From NCBI GenBank assembly GCA_964247385.1, contig CAXTUB010000010.1, forward strand, positions 37,736-101,735: DNA of 64,000 bases, in the 5' to 3' direction. The translations under genes were made by a program, and so were the position numbers. Positions 42,772 to 49,929 of this stretch are shown here, piece by piece (position 1 is the stretch's first letter; each line of letters starts with the position of its first letter). This stretch comes from TMP-86 sp964247385 (GTDB taxonomy: Bacteria > Pseudomonadota > Gammaproteobacteria > Steroidobacterales > Steroidobacteraceae). The notes below the pieces were generated by a model that made no database searches, was not told the DNA's origin, and saw only the letters and a list, made by a program, of their open reading frames with translations.

Positions 42772-43969
42772 CGAGCGCCATGACCAAAGCCTTGGGGAAA
42801 TAATTGAAGTCGGTCGCGGATGCCCAGGTATACGCGCCCATGTTGCGGCCAATGAGCAAATCGCCGGCTTTGAGCTGGGGCAGCAGCACGTCCTCAGCGA
42901 TGACATCGATACTGTCGCAGGTCGGCCCGGCCAGCACGGACTTGAGCCGCGGCCCGCGCGGCTTCAGCGCATCGATGGGGTATCGCGCGTGATCGTAGAG
43001 CTGCCCGCTATACGAGGAATACAGCCCGTCGTCGAGGTAGTACCACCACTGGGCGCCACGCAACGCGCGGCCCATGACCGAGCACACCGCAACGCCCGCC
43101 GGCGCGACGATGAACCGGCCGGGCTCGGCAATGCGCCGCACCCGGGCAGGCCATGCATCGAGCGCGCGGCGAATGGGCTCGCAAAACTCATGGATGGAGG
43201 GCGGCGATGCCTGCGAGCTCAGGCCATAATCGATGGGAAAGCCGCCGCCGATGTCGAGCACCTCGATGAGGTGAGCGTGCCTTTCGGCGATGCCCAGGAA
43301 TTCCCTGCAAGTGTGGATGGCGCGCACATACATGTCGGCATCGAGCGCCTGCGAGCCCACGTGGAACGAGAAGCCGCAAACCCGCACGCCCAAACGCGCC
43401 GCGAGCTCGAGCAGCGGCTCGACGCCTTCAGGCTCGCAACCAAACTTACGCGACAAGTCGCAAATCGCCGAGCTTGCGCGGAATGACACACGGACGAGCA
43501 CACTGCACTGCGCGCGAAAGCGCTCGAATTTGCGCAGCTCATCGACGTTGTCCACCACGAAGGTCGTCACGCCGAAGTGCAGAGCGTTGCGAATGTCGAT
43601 GTCGCGTTTGATGGGGTGAGTGTGGATGCAGCGCGCGGCCGTGACCTGTGCGCGCCGCACTACGTCGATCTCGCCGGTCGTTGCGAGATCGAACGAGCTG
43701 CCCAGAGCGGCGAGCGTCGACACGACGGCAGCGTGCGGCATCGGCTTCAACGCATAATGCAAATCGACACCAGGCAGAGCCTGCGCCAGGGCGTGGTACT
43801 GCGCGCGCACGCGCTGTAGATCGACCACGAGCAGCGGCGTGCCATACGCCGTTGCGAGTGTCTGCAACGATTCCGCTGAATGTGCATCCGCACCGGCCGG
43901 CAAGACACGCCGCGGACCGACGTGGTCGAGAGCGGCCGCCTCAGGCCGCACGGCAGCCTCAGGCCGCAC
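42749..43969 (-). CDS. Type III PLP-dependent ornithine/lysine decarboxylase
   Basis: A fold-type III decarboxylase of about 400 residues. The PLP lysine is at about 75 (HYALKPMPHAAVV); CGFSFHVGSQALD, the Gly-rich LDIGGGFPIDYG and EPGRFIVAPAG bind cofactor, and the catalytic Cys at about 351 is in GPTCDSIDVI. The CDSxD form points to ornithine (or lysine) decarboxylase, giving putrescine or cadaverine, rather than diaminopimelate or arginine decarboxylase. Starts at GTG 43969 or GTG 43951; the two lie in copies of an 18-bp tandem duplication that also covers the sua5 stop. Confidence 0.87.
   Translation of the reverse strand: MRPEAAVRPEAAALDHVGPRRVLPAGADAHSAESLQTLATAYGTPLLVVDLQRVRAQYHALAQALPGVDLHYALKPMPHAAVVSTLAALGSSFDLATTGEIDVVRRAQVTAARCIHTHPIKRDIDIRNALHFGVTTFVVDNVDELRKFERFRAQCSVLVRVSFRASSAICDLSRKFGCEPEGVEPLLELAARLGVRVCGFSFHVGSQALDADMYVRAIHTCREFLGIAERHAHLIEVLDIGGGFPIDYGLSSQASPPSIHEFCEPIRRALDAWPARVRRIAEPGRFIVAPAGVAVCSVMGRALRGAQWWYYLDDGLYSSYSGQLYDHARYPIDALKPRGPRLKSVLAGPTCDSIDVIAEDVLLPQLKAGDLLIGRNMGAYTWASATDFNYFPKALVMALDEGLWIE
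43934..43969 (-). repeat. 18-bp tandem duplication at the sua5/decarboxylase junction
   Basis: Positions 43952-43969 and 43934-43951 are adjacent copies differing at one base. Each reads GTGCGGCCTGAGG on the minus strand, so each supplies a GTG start in the decarboxylase frame (VRPEAA twice). The TGA stop of sua5 is formed inside the first copy. Confidence 0.85.
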
Positions 43970-44948
43970 TGACTTCGAGCGCGCCGCCGCCTTGTCCGCT
44001 GGCGCGTTGCAACCGGTCGCGTATGGCGGCCCAGCGCTCGTCTTCGGGCACTTCCTGCACCAGAATTCTCGCGCAACCGGTCTTATCGAGCGTACGCAAG
44101 TAGTTGTACAAGTGATGCGCGTAGGCGTCCGGCTTCTTACCGGCATTGATCCAAGTCATATACGGTTGCGTCTGCAACGGCGGCCGCAACGCAAGCACGC
44201 CGATTTTCTCGCGGCGCGCGCCGAACTGCGCGGCGCGGCGCTCGAGCTCATCGATGCCGACGATTTCCACGGGCGTCAGCGGCGCATAGTGCGAGAGCCG
44301 ATCTCCCGGCGCACGCGGCGCATCACCCTCCTCGCTCAATGTGCCCACCACTTTGATCAGTTGCGAGCGGGTGATGAAGCCGGGACGAAGGAGCCGCGCC
44401 TTACCGTCGAGGCAGGAAACGATCGTCGACTCCAGACCGATGGTGGATTCGCCGCCATCCAAGACCAGCGCCACCTCATCATCGAATTCCTCGCGGACAT
44501 GCTCAGGCTTCGTCGGGCTCAGACGCCCATACCGATTCGCCGAGGGCGCCGCGATGCCGCCGCCAAATGCATTGAGGAGCTGCTGCGCCATGGGATGCGA
44601 GGGCACTCGAATACCGATGCTGTCCTGGCCGCCCGTCACCACCTCATTCACACCCTCGGCTTTCGGCAAAATGAGAGTCAACGGACCGGGCCAAAAATGA
44701 TCAGCGAGGCGCTGCGCAACCGGCGGCATACTGCTGATCCAACGGTGCAAATAACGGGGATCATCCAGATGAACGATGACCGGATGATCCGGAGGGCGCC
44801 CTTTGAGCTCGAAAATCTTCCGCACAGCGGCGGGGTTGGACGCGTTCGCGCCGAGCCCGTAAACGGTCTCGGTGGGGAAAGCGACGAGCTGCCCGCCTCG
44901 CAGTAATTCCACGGCCTCCTCGATCAACGTCTGCGATGCGCGAACCAT
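43959..44948 (-). CDS. L-threonylcarbamoyladenylate synthase, two-domain Sua5 type
   Basis: The enzyme makes threonylcarbamoyl-AMP from Thr, bicarbonate and ATP for the t6A37 modification of ANN-decoding tRNAs. The YrdC domain (1 to about 200) has LVAFPTETVYGLGANAS, the KGRPPDHPVIVHL and GGIAAPSANRYGRLSPT motifs; a C-terminal Sua5 domain (about 230-329) with LSHYAPLTPVEI distinguishes it from the short TsaC of E. coli. It is the first gene of the run to folA, with overlapping or closely spaced members, so it may head the operon. The upstream gap is 462 bp. Confidence 0.93.
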   Translation of the reverse strand: MVRASQTLIEEAVELLRGGQLVAFPTETVYGLGANASNPAAVRKIFELKGRPPDHPVIVHLDDPRYLHRWISSMPPVAQRLADHFWPGPLTLILPKAEGVNEVVTGGQDSIGIRVPSHPMAQQLLNAFGGGIAAPSANRYGRLSPTKPEHVREEFDDEVALVLDGGESTIGLESTIVSCLDGKARLLRPGFITRSQLIKVVGTLSEEGDAPRAPGDRLSHYAPLTPVEIVGIDELERRAAQFGARREKIGVLALRPPLQTQPYMTWINAGKKPDAYAHHLYNYLRTLDKTGCARILVQEVPEDERWAAIRDRLQRASGQGGGALEVSAA

Positions 44949-45015
44949 CCGGCCATGATATCAAGTGTGATTTATTGCAATGTGAACTCGCGCTTAAGAA
45001 ACGCATCGTCAAGAC

Positions 45016-45207
45016 GCGGCCACTGGGTGGCAGTGATGGTGGATCTCGCAATCGAGTGTGGCAGCTTCGCTGCCATTCCCGCGACCGCCCCTGCGCTAGG
45101 GCCCCACGGGTCTCAGCGCGTAATTTTGGTGTTGCACTCCACCGCGCAACGTGTCGGTCGCGGCACTCTCAATGCTCGCTCCACCATCACTGCCACCCAG
45201 TCGCCGC
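45016..45207. repeat. 192-bp element with 28-bp terminal inverted repeats
   Basis: Arms 45016-45043 and 45180-45207 are reverse complements at 27 of 28 positions, including a perfect 22-bp core (45022-45043 with 45180-45201). The single mismatch is 45021/45202. About 136 bp separate them. No target-site duplication and no ORF with recognisable homology is present. A miniature mobile element or a long RNA hairpin are both possible. Confidence 0.85.
45046..45105 (+). pseudogene. Copy of the 3' end of the Nma111-like gene (16 codons plus stop)
   Basis: This 60-bp stretch matches the reverse complement of 52454-52513 at 55 positions. In frame from 45049 it reads QSSVAASLPFPRPPLR and TAG (45097-45099), against QSSVAASLPFPRPPLH and TAG at the intact gene; two of the differences are synonymous. 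It is either a relic of a duplicated gene end or a dispersed repeat that also supplies the intact gene's tail. Confidence 0.75.
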
Positions 45208-45410
45208 ATATGGTCTATGGCGTCTGCGCTCAACATGGCATTGGTTTTCGCCCTACGACCTAAGACTTCAAACGTGCAAACTCAACGCTCCTCATAATCG
45301 AATACGATCTCTGACACTTGGCCATCGAGCGCGCATTCCTCGGCAGGTGCGAGGCAATTTCCGGTGCAATTCCAAGCCAGGTTCGTTACACGAAAACAAA
45401 GGCGCTTACC

Positions 45411-46922
45411 ATGGGGGCCAACACTTTAGCTGATCCGACGCGTGACGGTTCTCATTGCAAGCCGCAGCAGCTAGGACGGCGCGCTCAGCGTGACGGAGCC
45501 GGCACGCGACTCGGCCGCGCGATTGCGCCGTTGCTCGATTCCCATGCCAATCTGTCGGGCGTGGTCGCGCTGCAAAGCGGGCGCAACGCGTTTGCAATGC
45601 GAATGCGGCTAGCGGACGCTGCCGAGCGAAGTCTCGACGCACGCTACTACCTTTGGCACCGCGACCTGACCGGCACTCTACTTCTCGACGCGCTGCGGCG
45701 CGCGGCCGACCGCGGCGTGAGGGTTCGATTACTACTCGATGACTACGGCACGAGCGGTATGGACGACATCCTAGCCGCGCTTAATACACACGAAAACATC
45801 GAGATCCGTCTCTTCAATCCATTCAAGTTTCGTAAGTTTCGCCTACTTGGATTTCTCTTTCATTTCGCGCGACTGGACCGGCGGATGCACAACAAGTCCT
45901 TCACTGTCGACGACGAGGCGACTGTGATTGGCGGCCGAAATGTGGGCAACGAATATTTCGGGGCCGACAGGGATGACACGTTCATCGACCTCGATGTGCT
46001 TGCCATCGGCCCGGTCGTCGATGCCGTCTCGAGCGATTTCGAGCGCTACTGGAATTGCGCATGCTCGCGCCCGGTGGGCGACATTCTGCCGCCGGTCGCA
46101 CCTGAAAGAATTCTGGCTCTCAAGTCAGCGGCAGCGTCACTCACCGAAGGGCCCGCCGCGCTCACTTACATGAGCGCGCTTGACGAATCCCCGTTCGTTA
46201 AGCAACTGCTCGCGCATGCGCTCGATTTTGAATGGACTCAAGTGCAGATGATGAGCGACGACCCAGCCAAGGGATTGGGAATGGCGCCGGATGATGAGCT
46301 GCTGTGGACGCGGCTCAAGCGCGTGATCAAGCATTCAGAGAATGCGCTGAAACTCATTTCCGCCTATTTCGTGCCCGCCGCCGAGGGCCAGCGCTTCTTT
46401 AGCGCAATGGCTGCGGGAGGCGTTGAAGTTGCCGTCCTCACCAATTCGTTGGAGGCCAACAACGTACCGATCGTGCACGCCGGCTATACCAAGCGCCGCA
46501 AGGCGTTGCTCGAAGCCGGTGTTGTCCTCTACGAATTCAAAAAATCTTCCTCGACGCCGTTGCCGGCGTCCCACGCCACGACCGGGAGCTCCGGTTCGAC
46601 CCTACACGCCAAAACGTTCTCAATCGACGGCGCGCGCATTTTCATCGGCTCATTTAATTTCGATCCACGCTCGGCACGGCTCAATACCGAGATGGGCTTT
46701 CTCATCGAATCGCCCGCGCTTGCACAATCCGTCGTCGACTCGTTTGCGCGCAGTCTGCCGCAACACGCCTATGAAGTCCGTCTCACGCCGGAGCGGCATC
46801 TGATCTGGATCGAGCACCGAAAAGACAAGGAAATCGTCCACACCACCGAACCGGGCGCCGGCATGTGGAAGCGGTTTTGGGTTTTGCTGCTATCGAAGCT
46901 TCCCATCGAGTGGCTGCTCTGA
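45411..46922 (+). CDS. Phospholipase D superfamily protein, ClsC-like cardiolipin synthase
   Basis: A 503-residue protein with two PLD domains, each with a full HxK(x4)D motif: HNKSFTVDD at 160-168 and HAKTFSIDG at 399-407, followed by GGRN and GSFN. N-terminal to them is the YYLWHRDLTG segment typical of ClsC, which joins phosphatidylglycerol and phosphatidylethanolamine into cardiolipin. A C-terminal hydrophobic/basic stretch (RFWVLLLSKLPIEWLL) fits membrane association. No clear signal peptide is seen. Its GC looks somewhat lower than its neighbours. ATG 45411 is used. It is convergent with the FGE gene 118 bp away. Codons 119-137 recur as a fragment at 52395. Confidence 0.88.
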   Translation: MGANTLADPTRDGSHCKPQQLGRRAQRDGAGTRLGRAIAPLLDSHANLSGVVALQSGRNAFAMRMRLADAAERSLDARYYLWHRDLTGTLLLDALRRAADRGVRVRLLLDDYGTSGMDDILAALNTHENIEIRLFNPFKFRKFRLLGFLFHFARLDRRMHNKSFTVDDEATVIGGRNVGNEYFGADRDDTFIDLDVLAIGPVVDAVSSDFERYWNCACSRPVGDILPPVAPERILALKSAAASLTEGPAALTYMSALDESPFVKQLLAHALDFEWTQVQMMSDDPAKGLGMAPDDELLWTRLKRVIKHSENALKLISAYFVPAAEGQRFFSAMAAGGVEVAVLTNSLEANNVPIVHAGYTKRRKALLEAGVVLYEFKKSSSTPLPASHATTGSSGSTLHAKTFSIDGARIFIGSFNFDPRSARLNTEMGFLIESPALAQSVVDSFARSLPQHAYEVRLTPERHLIWIEHRKDKEIVHTTEPGAGMWKRFWVLLLSKLPIEWLL

Positions 46923-47040
46923 AAAATCGGTGTTCCCGATCTCGAGTAGTTCCATACTCTTCTGTCTTTCTGCAACTAACCGTATTCTCGGCATCGGCCC
47001 ATCGATGGCCATAGGCTAAAAGCAATTTGGCGCCGCGAGT

Positions 47041-48027
47041 TCACGACGCTCCCGCACCGCGATGCGATACCGTTCTAAATCCAATGTGTGACGACCCGGT
47101 ATCCGGCGGCCCGCCTTGACGCGCCGAGGGTCGATAGCGAAGACAGAAGTTGTCTGCGCACAGAAACGACCCGCCCTTGATCAAGTGCTGACGGAGCGCG
47201 CCATTGGCGTGATCTTCTCCCGCAAACCAATCCTTGGTCCATTCCCAAACATTTCCCGTCATGTCATACAAGCCGAAAGCGTTCGGTGGAAAGCAGCCCA
47301 CCGGCGCCGTGCGCGCCTTGTAGCCATCTTCACCTGAATCGCCTTCTGGAAATTTTCCCTGCCACGTGTTGGCTTGAGGCTTTCCTTTGGTGGCTTCGTC
47401 GTCTCCCCACTCGAATCGCTTCGCGTAAAGATTTCCCCTCGCCGCATATTCCCATTCTGCCTCGGTGGGCAAGTCCCTTCCTCGCCAATGCGCATACGCA
47501 AGCGCGTCTTCATAGGCGATTTCCACGACGGGATGCAATTCGCGCCCCGCGATGCTGCTGCCGGGCCCTTCCGGATGGCGCCAGCTTGCGCCGCCAACGA
47601 GGCGCCAGCCGTTGTGCTCGGCAGTTTCGGCATTCGATCCATTCAGGCCCACGAATACCAGAGCCGCAGGCTTCAAGTCCTCGCGCGGCACACCGGGATA
47701 ATTCTTGGCATCCGGCGCTCGCTCGGCACGTGTCACATAACCGGTTGCCGCCACGAACTTGGCGAATTGCGCGTTCGTCACTTCCGTGCGATCGATGGAA
47801 AAGGCGCCCACATTCACGCGCCGCGGCGGCCCTTCTTCCTCATGCTCGGGATGCGCTCCCATCACAAAGCTCCCTCCCGGCAGCTTGACGTCACTGTCGT
47901 GCAGTGGCGTGCCGGAACACACGGGTGCGTCATTCAACGCGCCGTGCGGGCCGCCTTGCGCAGGGCGCGACGCAATGAAAACGCCGAGGACCAGCGCGGC
48001 GCACGCGTTGATTGCAGCACGCGTCAT
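47041..48027 (-). CDS. Formylglycine-generating enzyme (sulfatase-modifying factor), exported
   Basis: FGE oxidises the active-site Cys of sulfatases to formylglycine. The 328-residue protein has a signal peptide (about 1-25, AAINACAALVLGVFIAS), GGSFVMGAHPEHEEEGPPRRV, the FGE-sulfatase core (LPTEAEWEYAARG, GLYDMTGNVWEWT) and both copper-binding catalytic cysteines, Cys290 and Cys295, in KGGSFLCADNFCLRYRP, which separates true FGE from Cys-lacking relatives. ATG 48027 overlaps the sulfatase stop by 4 nt, so enzyme and substrate are co-translated. Confidence 0.93.
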   Translation of the reverse strand: MTRAAINACAALVLGVFIASRPAQGGPHGALNDAPVCSGTPLHDSDVKLPGGSFVMGAHPEHEEEGPPRRVNVGAFSIDRTEVTNAQFAKFVAATGYVTRAERAPDAKNYPGVPREDLKPAALVFVGLNGSNAETAEHNGWRLVGGASWRHPEGPGSSIAGRELHPVVEIAYEDALAYAHWRGRDLPTEAEWEYAARGNLYAKRFEWGDDEATKGKPQANTWQGKFPEGDSGEDGYKARTAPVGCFPPNAFGLYDMTGNVWEWTKDWFAGEDHANGALRQHLIKGGSFLCADNFCLRYRPSARQGGPPDTGSSHIGFRTVSHRGAGAS

Positions 48028-49925
48028 TGACTCGATTCGGTCCGACGTGCGTCCGGAGGAATGGCGGGACTCAGCAGTCCCTTTTCCTGCATGCGCTTGA
48101 TTTTCACGCTCACATCGCTCCAATTGATGAGCGGATAGACGTGGTTCTCCTGAGCCTGCCGCGCGAAAAGTGCCTGCAATTCTTTCAGCTTCTCCGGATC
48201 TTTCTTGGCCAGATCGATGCGCTCGTTGAAGTCGGTGTTGAGATCGTAGAGCTCCCACACTTCCTTGCCCGCATTGTTCGCGACTTTGGCGGGCGGTGGG
48301 TAAGTTGCGAACAGATCGACGTAGTCTGGCCGGTAGCCGAAACTCGCCTTCCAACCGTCCTGAATAATGCTGCCCGCACCGAACAAGAAATGATATTGCG
48401 TGGTATGACGCGTGGGCGCTTGCGCATCGATGAAGGAATACGCGAGGCTCACGCCTTGTATCGGATCTTGCGCCACGCCGCGCAATTGCGCGGGCGCCGA
48501 GGTCGTGGTGATCTCGAGCACCGTGGGGAGTAGATCGATGACGTGGCCGTACTGAGTGCGAATCTCGCCTCTGGGCAACGCTCTCGGCCAGGAAACGATG
48601 AGCGGATTGCGCGTGCCGCCTTCGGTATTCGCGTCTGCCTTCCACTTCCGAAAGGGCGTGTCGAAAGTTTGCGCCCATCCGATGGGGTAGTTGGAATACG
48701 CGCGTGCGGTGTCGATGTCGTCGAAGTGTCGGAGGAGATTTACGATCTGTCCTTTATCGCCCGTGGTTGGCGGATGCAGCTCGCTGACGATGGACCCGTT
48801 CGGGCCGCCTTCTTTGCTTGCACCGTTATCGCCGATGATGACGAAGATGGCCGTGTTCTCGAGCGTTTTATTCTGCTCGAGATGGGCGATCAGACGGCCG
48901 AGCTCCCAATCCGTATACTCGAGGTAGGCGCCATATCCTTCGGCAAATCGCGCGTAGATTTTTTTCTGATCCATGCTCAACGTACTCCACGCGGGCACGC
49001 GCGCATCGCGCGGCGGAAGCTCGGCGTTGGGAGGCAGCAGCCCGAGTTTTTTCTGTCGGGCGAATGTCTCTTGGCGCACCACATCCCAGCCCGCGTCGAA
49101 TCTTCCTCGGTACTTGTCGAGCCAGTCTCGATCCACCTGATGCGGCGAATGCGTCGCGCCCGTCGCGAGGTACACAAAGAAAGGCTTTTGCGGCGCTATC
49201 TGTTGCTGGCGATCGATATATGCAATGGCTTTGTCCACCAACTGCGCATTGAGATGGCGACCATCCGGCTTTACGCTGCGGTTGTCTTCGAGGAGGCGAG
49301 GCTTGTATTGATCCTCGGCGCCTCCCAAGAAACCGAAGAAATGATCGAAGCCCTTGCCCGACGGCCACCGGTCGAACGGGCCCAAGTCCGTTAGCTCGTC
49401 ATCAGGCGTCAGGTGCCACTTGCCCAGCGCGTACGTGCCGTAGCCGCCGGCGCGCAGATACTCGGCGACGGTACCGTCACTCGGGCGTAGCCGGCCGGTG
49501 TAACCCGGAAACTCCGCGGAGAGGAACTCATGCGGAAACATGCCCATGCCGACGTTGTGATGATTGCGGCCCGTCAACAGTGCCGCTCGCGTCGGCGAGC
49601 ACACCCCGGTGGTATGAAAGTTGGTGTATCTCAGCCCGGCTTTTGCCAGAGACTCGAACGTGGGCGTCGGGATCGGACCGCCAAAAACGCTTGCGGCGCC
49701 GAATCCGACATCATCCAACAATATCCAAATGATATTGGGCGCATCCGCCCGAGGTTTCGGGGGCACGGGCTTCGCGCCTTCGCGCGACTCGGCGTACGTC
49801 TTGCCGATGACTTCGGCGTTCGCTTGCGCATGGCATACCGGCCCGCCGATGCTCGCGACGACAAGCGCTGCGAGTGCCGCATCGACTACTTTGATCGAAA
49901 ATGTCTTGGTCACAACATGTCTCAT
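48024..49925 (-). CDS. Type I (Cys) arylsulfatase, exported
   Basis: A 633-residue sulfatase with a signal peptide ending near VCHAQA (about residue 35). The calcium-binding DDVGFG at 71-76 and the formylglycine motif CSPTR at 109-113 followed by AALLTGRNHH are intact; later metal and catalytic residues appear in GKWHLTPDD and VIIGDNGASKEGG. It hydrolyses sulfate esters, probably in the periplasm; the substrate is not determined. The Cys form needs FGE, encoded next. ATG 49925 follows the TonB receptor stop by 4 nt. Confidence 0.94.
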   Translation of the reverse strand: MRHVVTKTFSIKVVDAALAALVVASIGGPVCHAQANAEVIGKTYAESREGAKPVPPKPRADAPNIIWILLDDVGFGAASVFGGPIPTPTFESLAKAGLRYTNFHTTGVCSPTRAALLTGRNHHNVGMGMFPHEFLSAEFPGYTGRLRPSDGTVAEYLRAGGYGTYALGKWHLTPDDELTDLGPFDRWPSGKGFDHFFGFLGGAEDQYKPRLLEDNRSVKPDGRHLNAQLVDKAIAYIDRQQQIAPQKPFFVYLATGATHSPHQVDRDWLDKYRGRFDAGWDVVRQETFARQKKLGLLPPNAELPPRDARVPAWSTLSMDQKKIYARFAEGYGAYLEYTDWELGRLIAHLEQNKTLENTAIFVIIGDNGASKEGGPNGSIVSELHPPTTGDKGQIVNLLRHFDDIDTARAYSNYPIGWAQTFDTPFRKWKADANTEGGTRNPLIVSWPRALPRGEIRTQYGHVIDLLPTVLEITTTSAPAQLRGVAQDPIQGVSLAYSFIDAQAPTRHTTQYHFLFGAGSIIQDGWKASFGYRPDYVDLFATYPPPAKVANNAGKEVWELYDLNTDFNERIDLAKKDPEKLKELQALFARQAQENHVYPLINWSDVSVKIKRMQEKGLLSPAIPPDARRTESSQ

Positions 49926-49929
49926 AGGT

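Larger units (their letters stand above)
44949..45410. other. Intergenic region, 462 bp, divergent promoters plus repeat element
   Basis: No convincing gene lies here. The segment holds an inverted-repeat element (45016-45207) whose interior begins with a 60-bp copy of the 3' end of the Nma111-like gene, then about 200 bp of AT-richer DNA before the PLD gene. CATAAT at 45294-45299 is a possible -10 for the PLD gene without a clear -35. Confidence 0.7.

Noticed and set aside
44955..45263. ORF of about 100 residues across the inverted-repeat element
   Set aside because: No ribosome binding site or homology; it is explained by the repeat and the gene-end relic.
45411..46922. PLD protein as an anti-phage or restriction nuclease
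   Set aside because: Two full HKD domains at ClsC-like length and the YLWHRDLTG segment fit a lipid enzyme; no defence genes adjoin it.
46923..47040. Terminator between the PLD and FGE genes
   Set aside because: A GGCC-flanked palindrome near 46996-47010 exists but has no T tract; evidence is too thin.
48028..48678. 5' extension of the FGE frame
   Set aside because: Lies in another frame of the sulfatase gene; the ATG at 48027 gives a signal peptide and the normal gene overlap.
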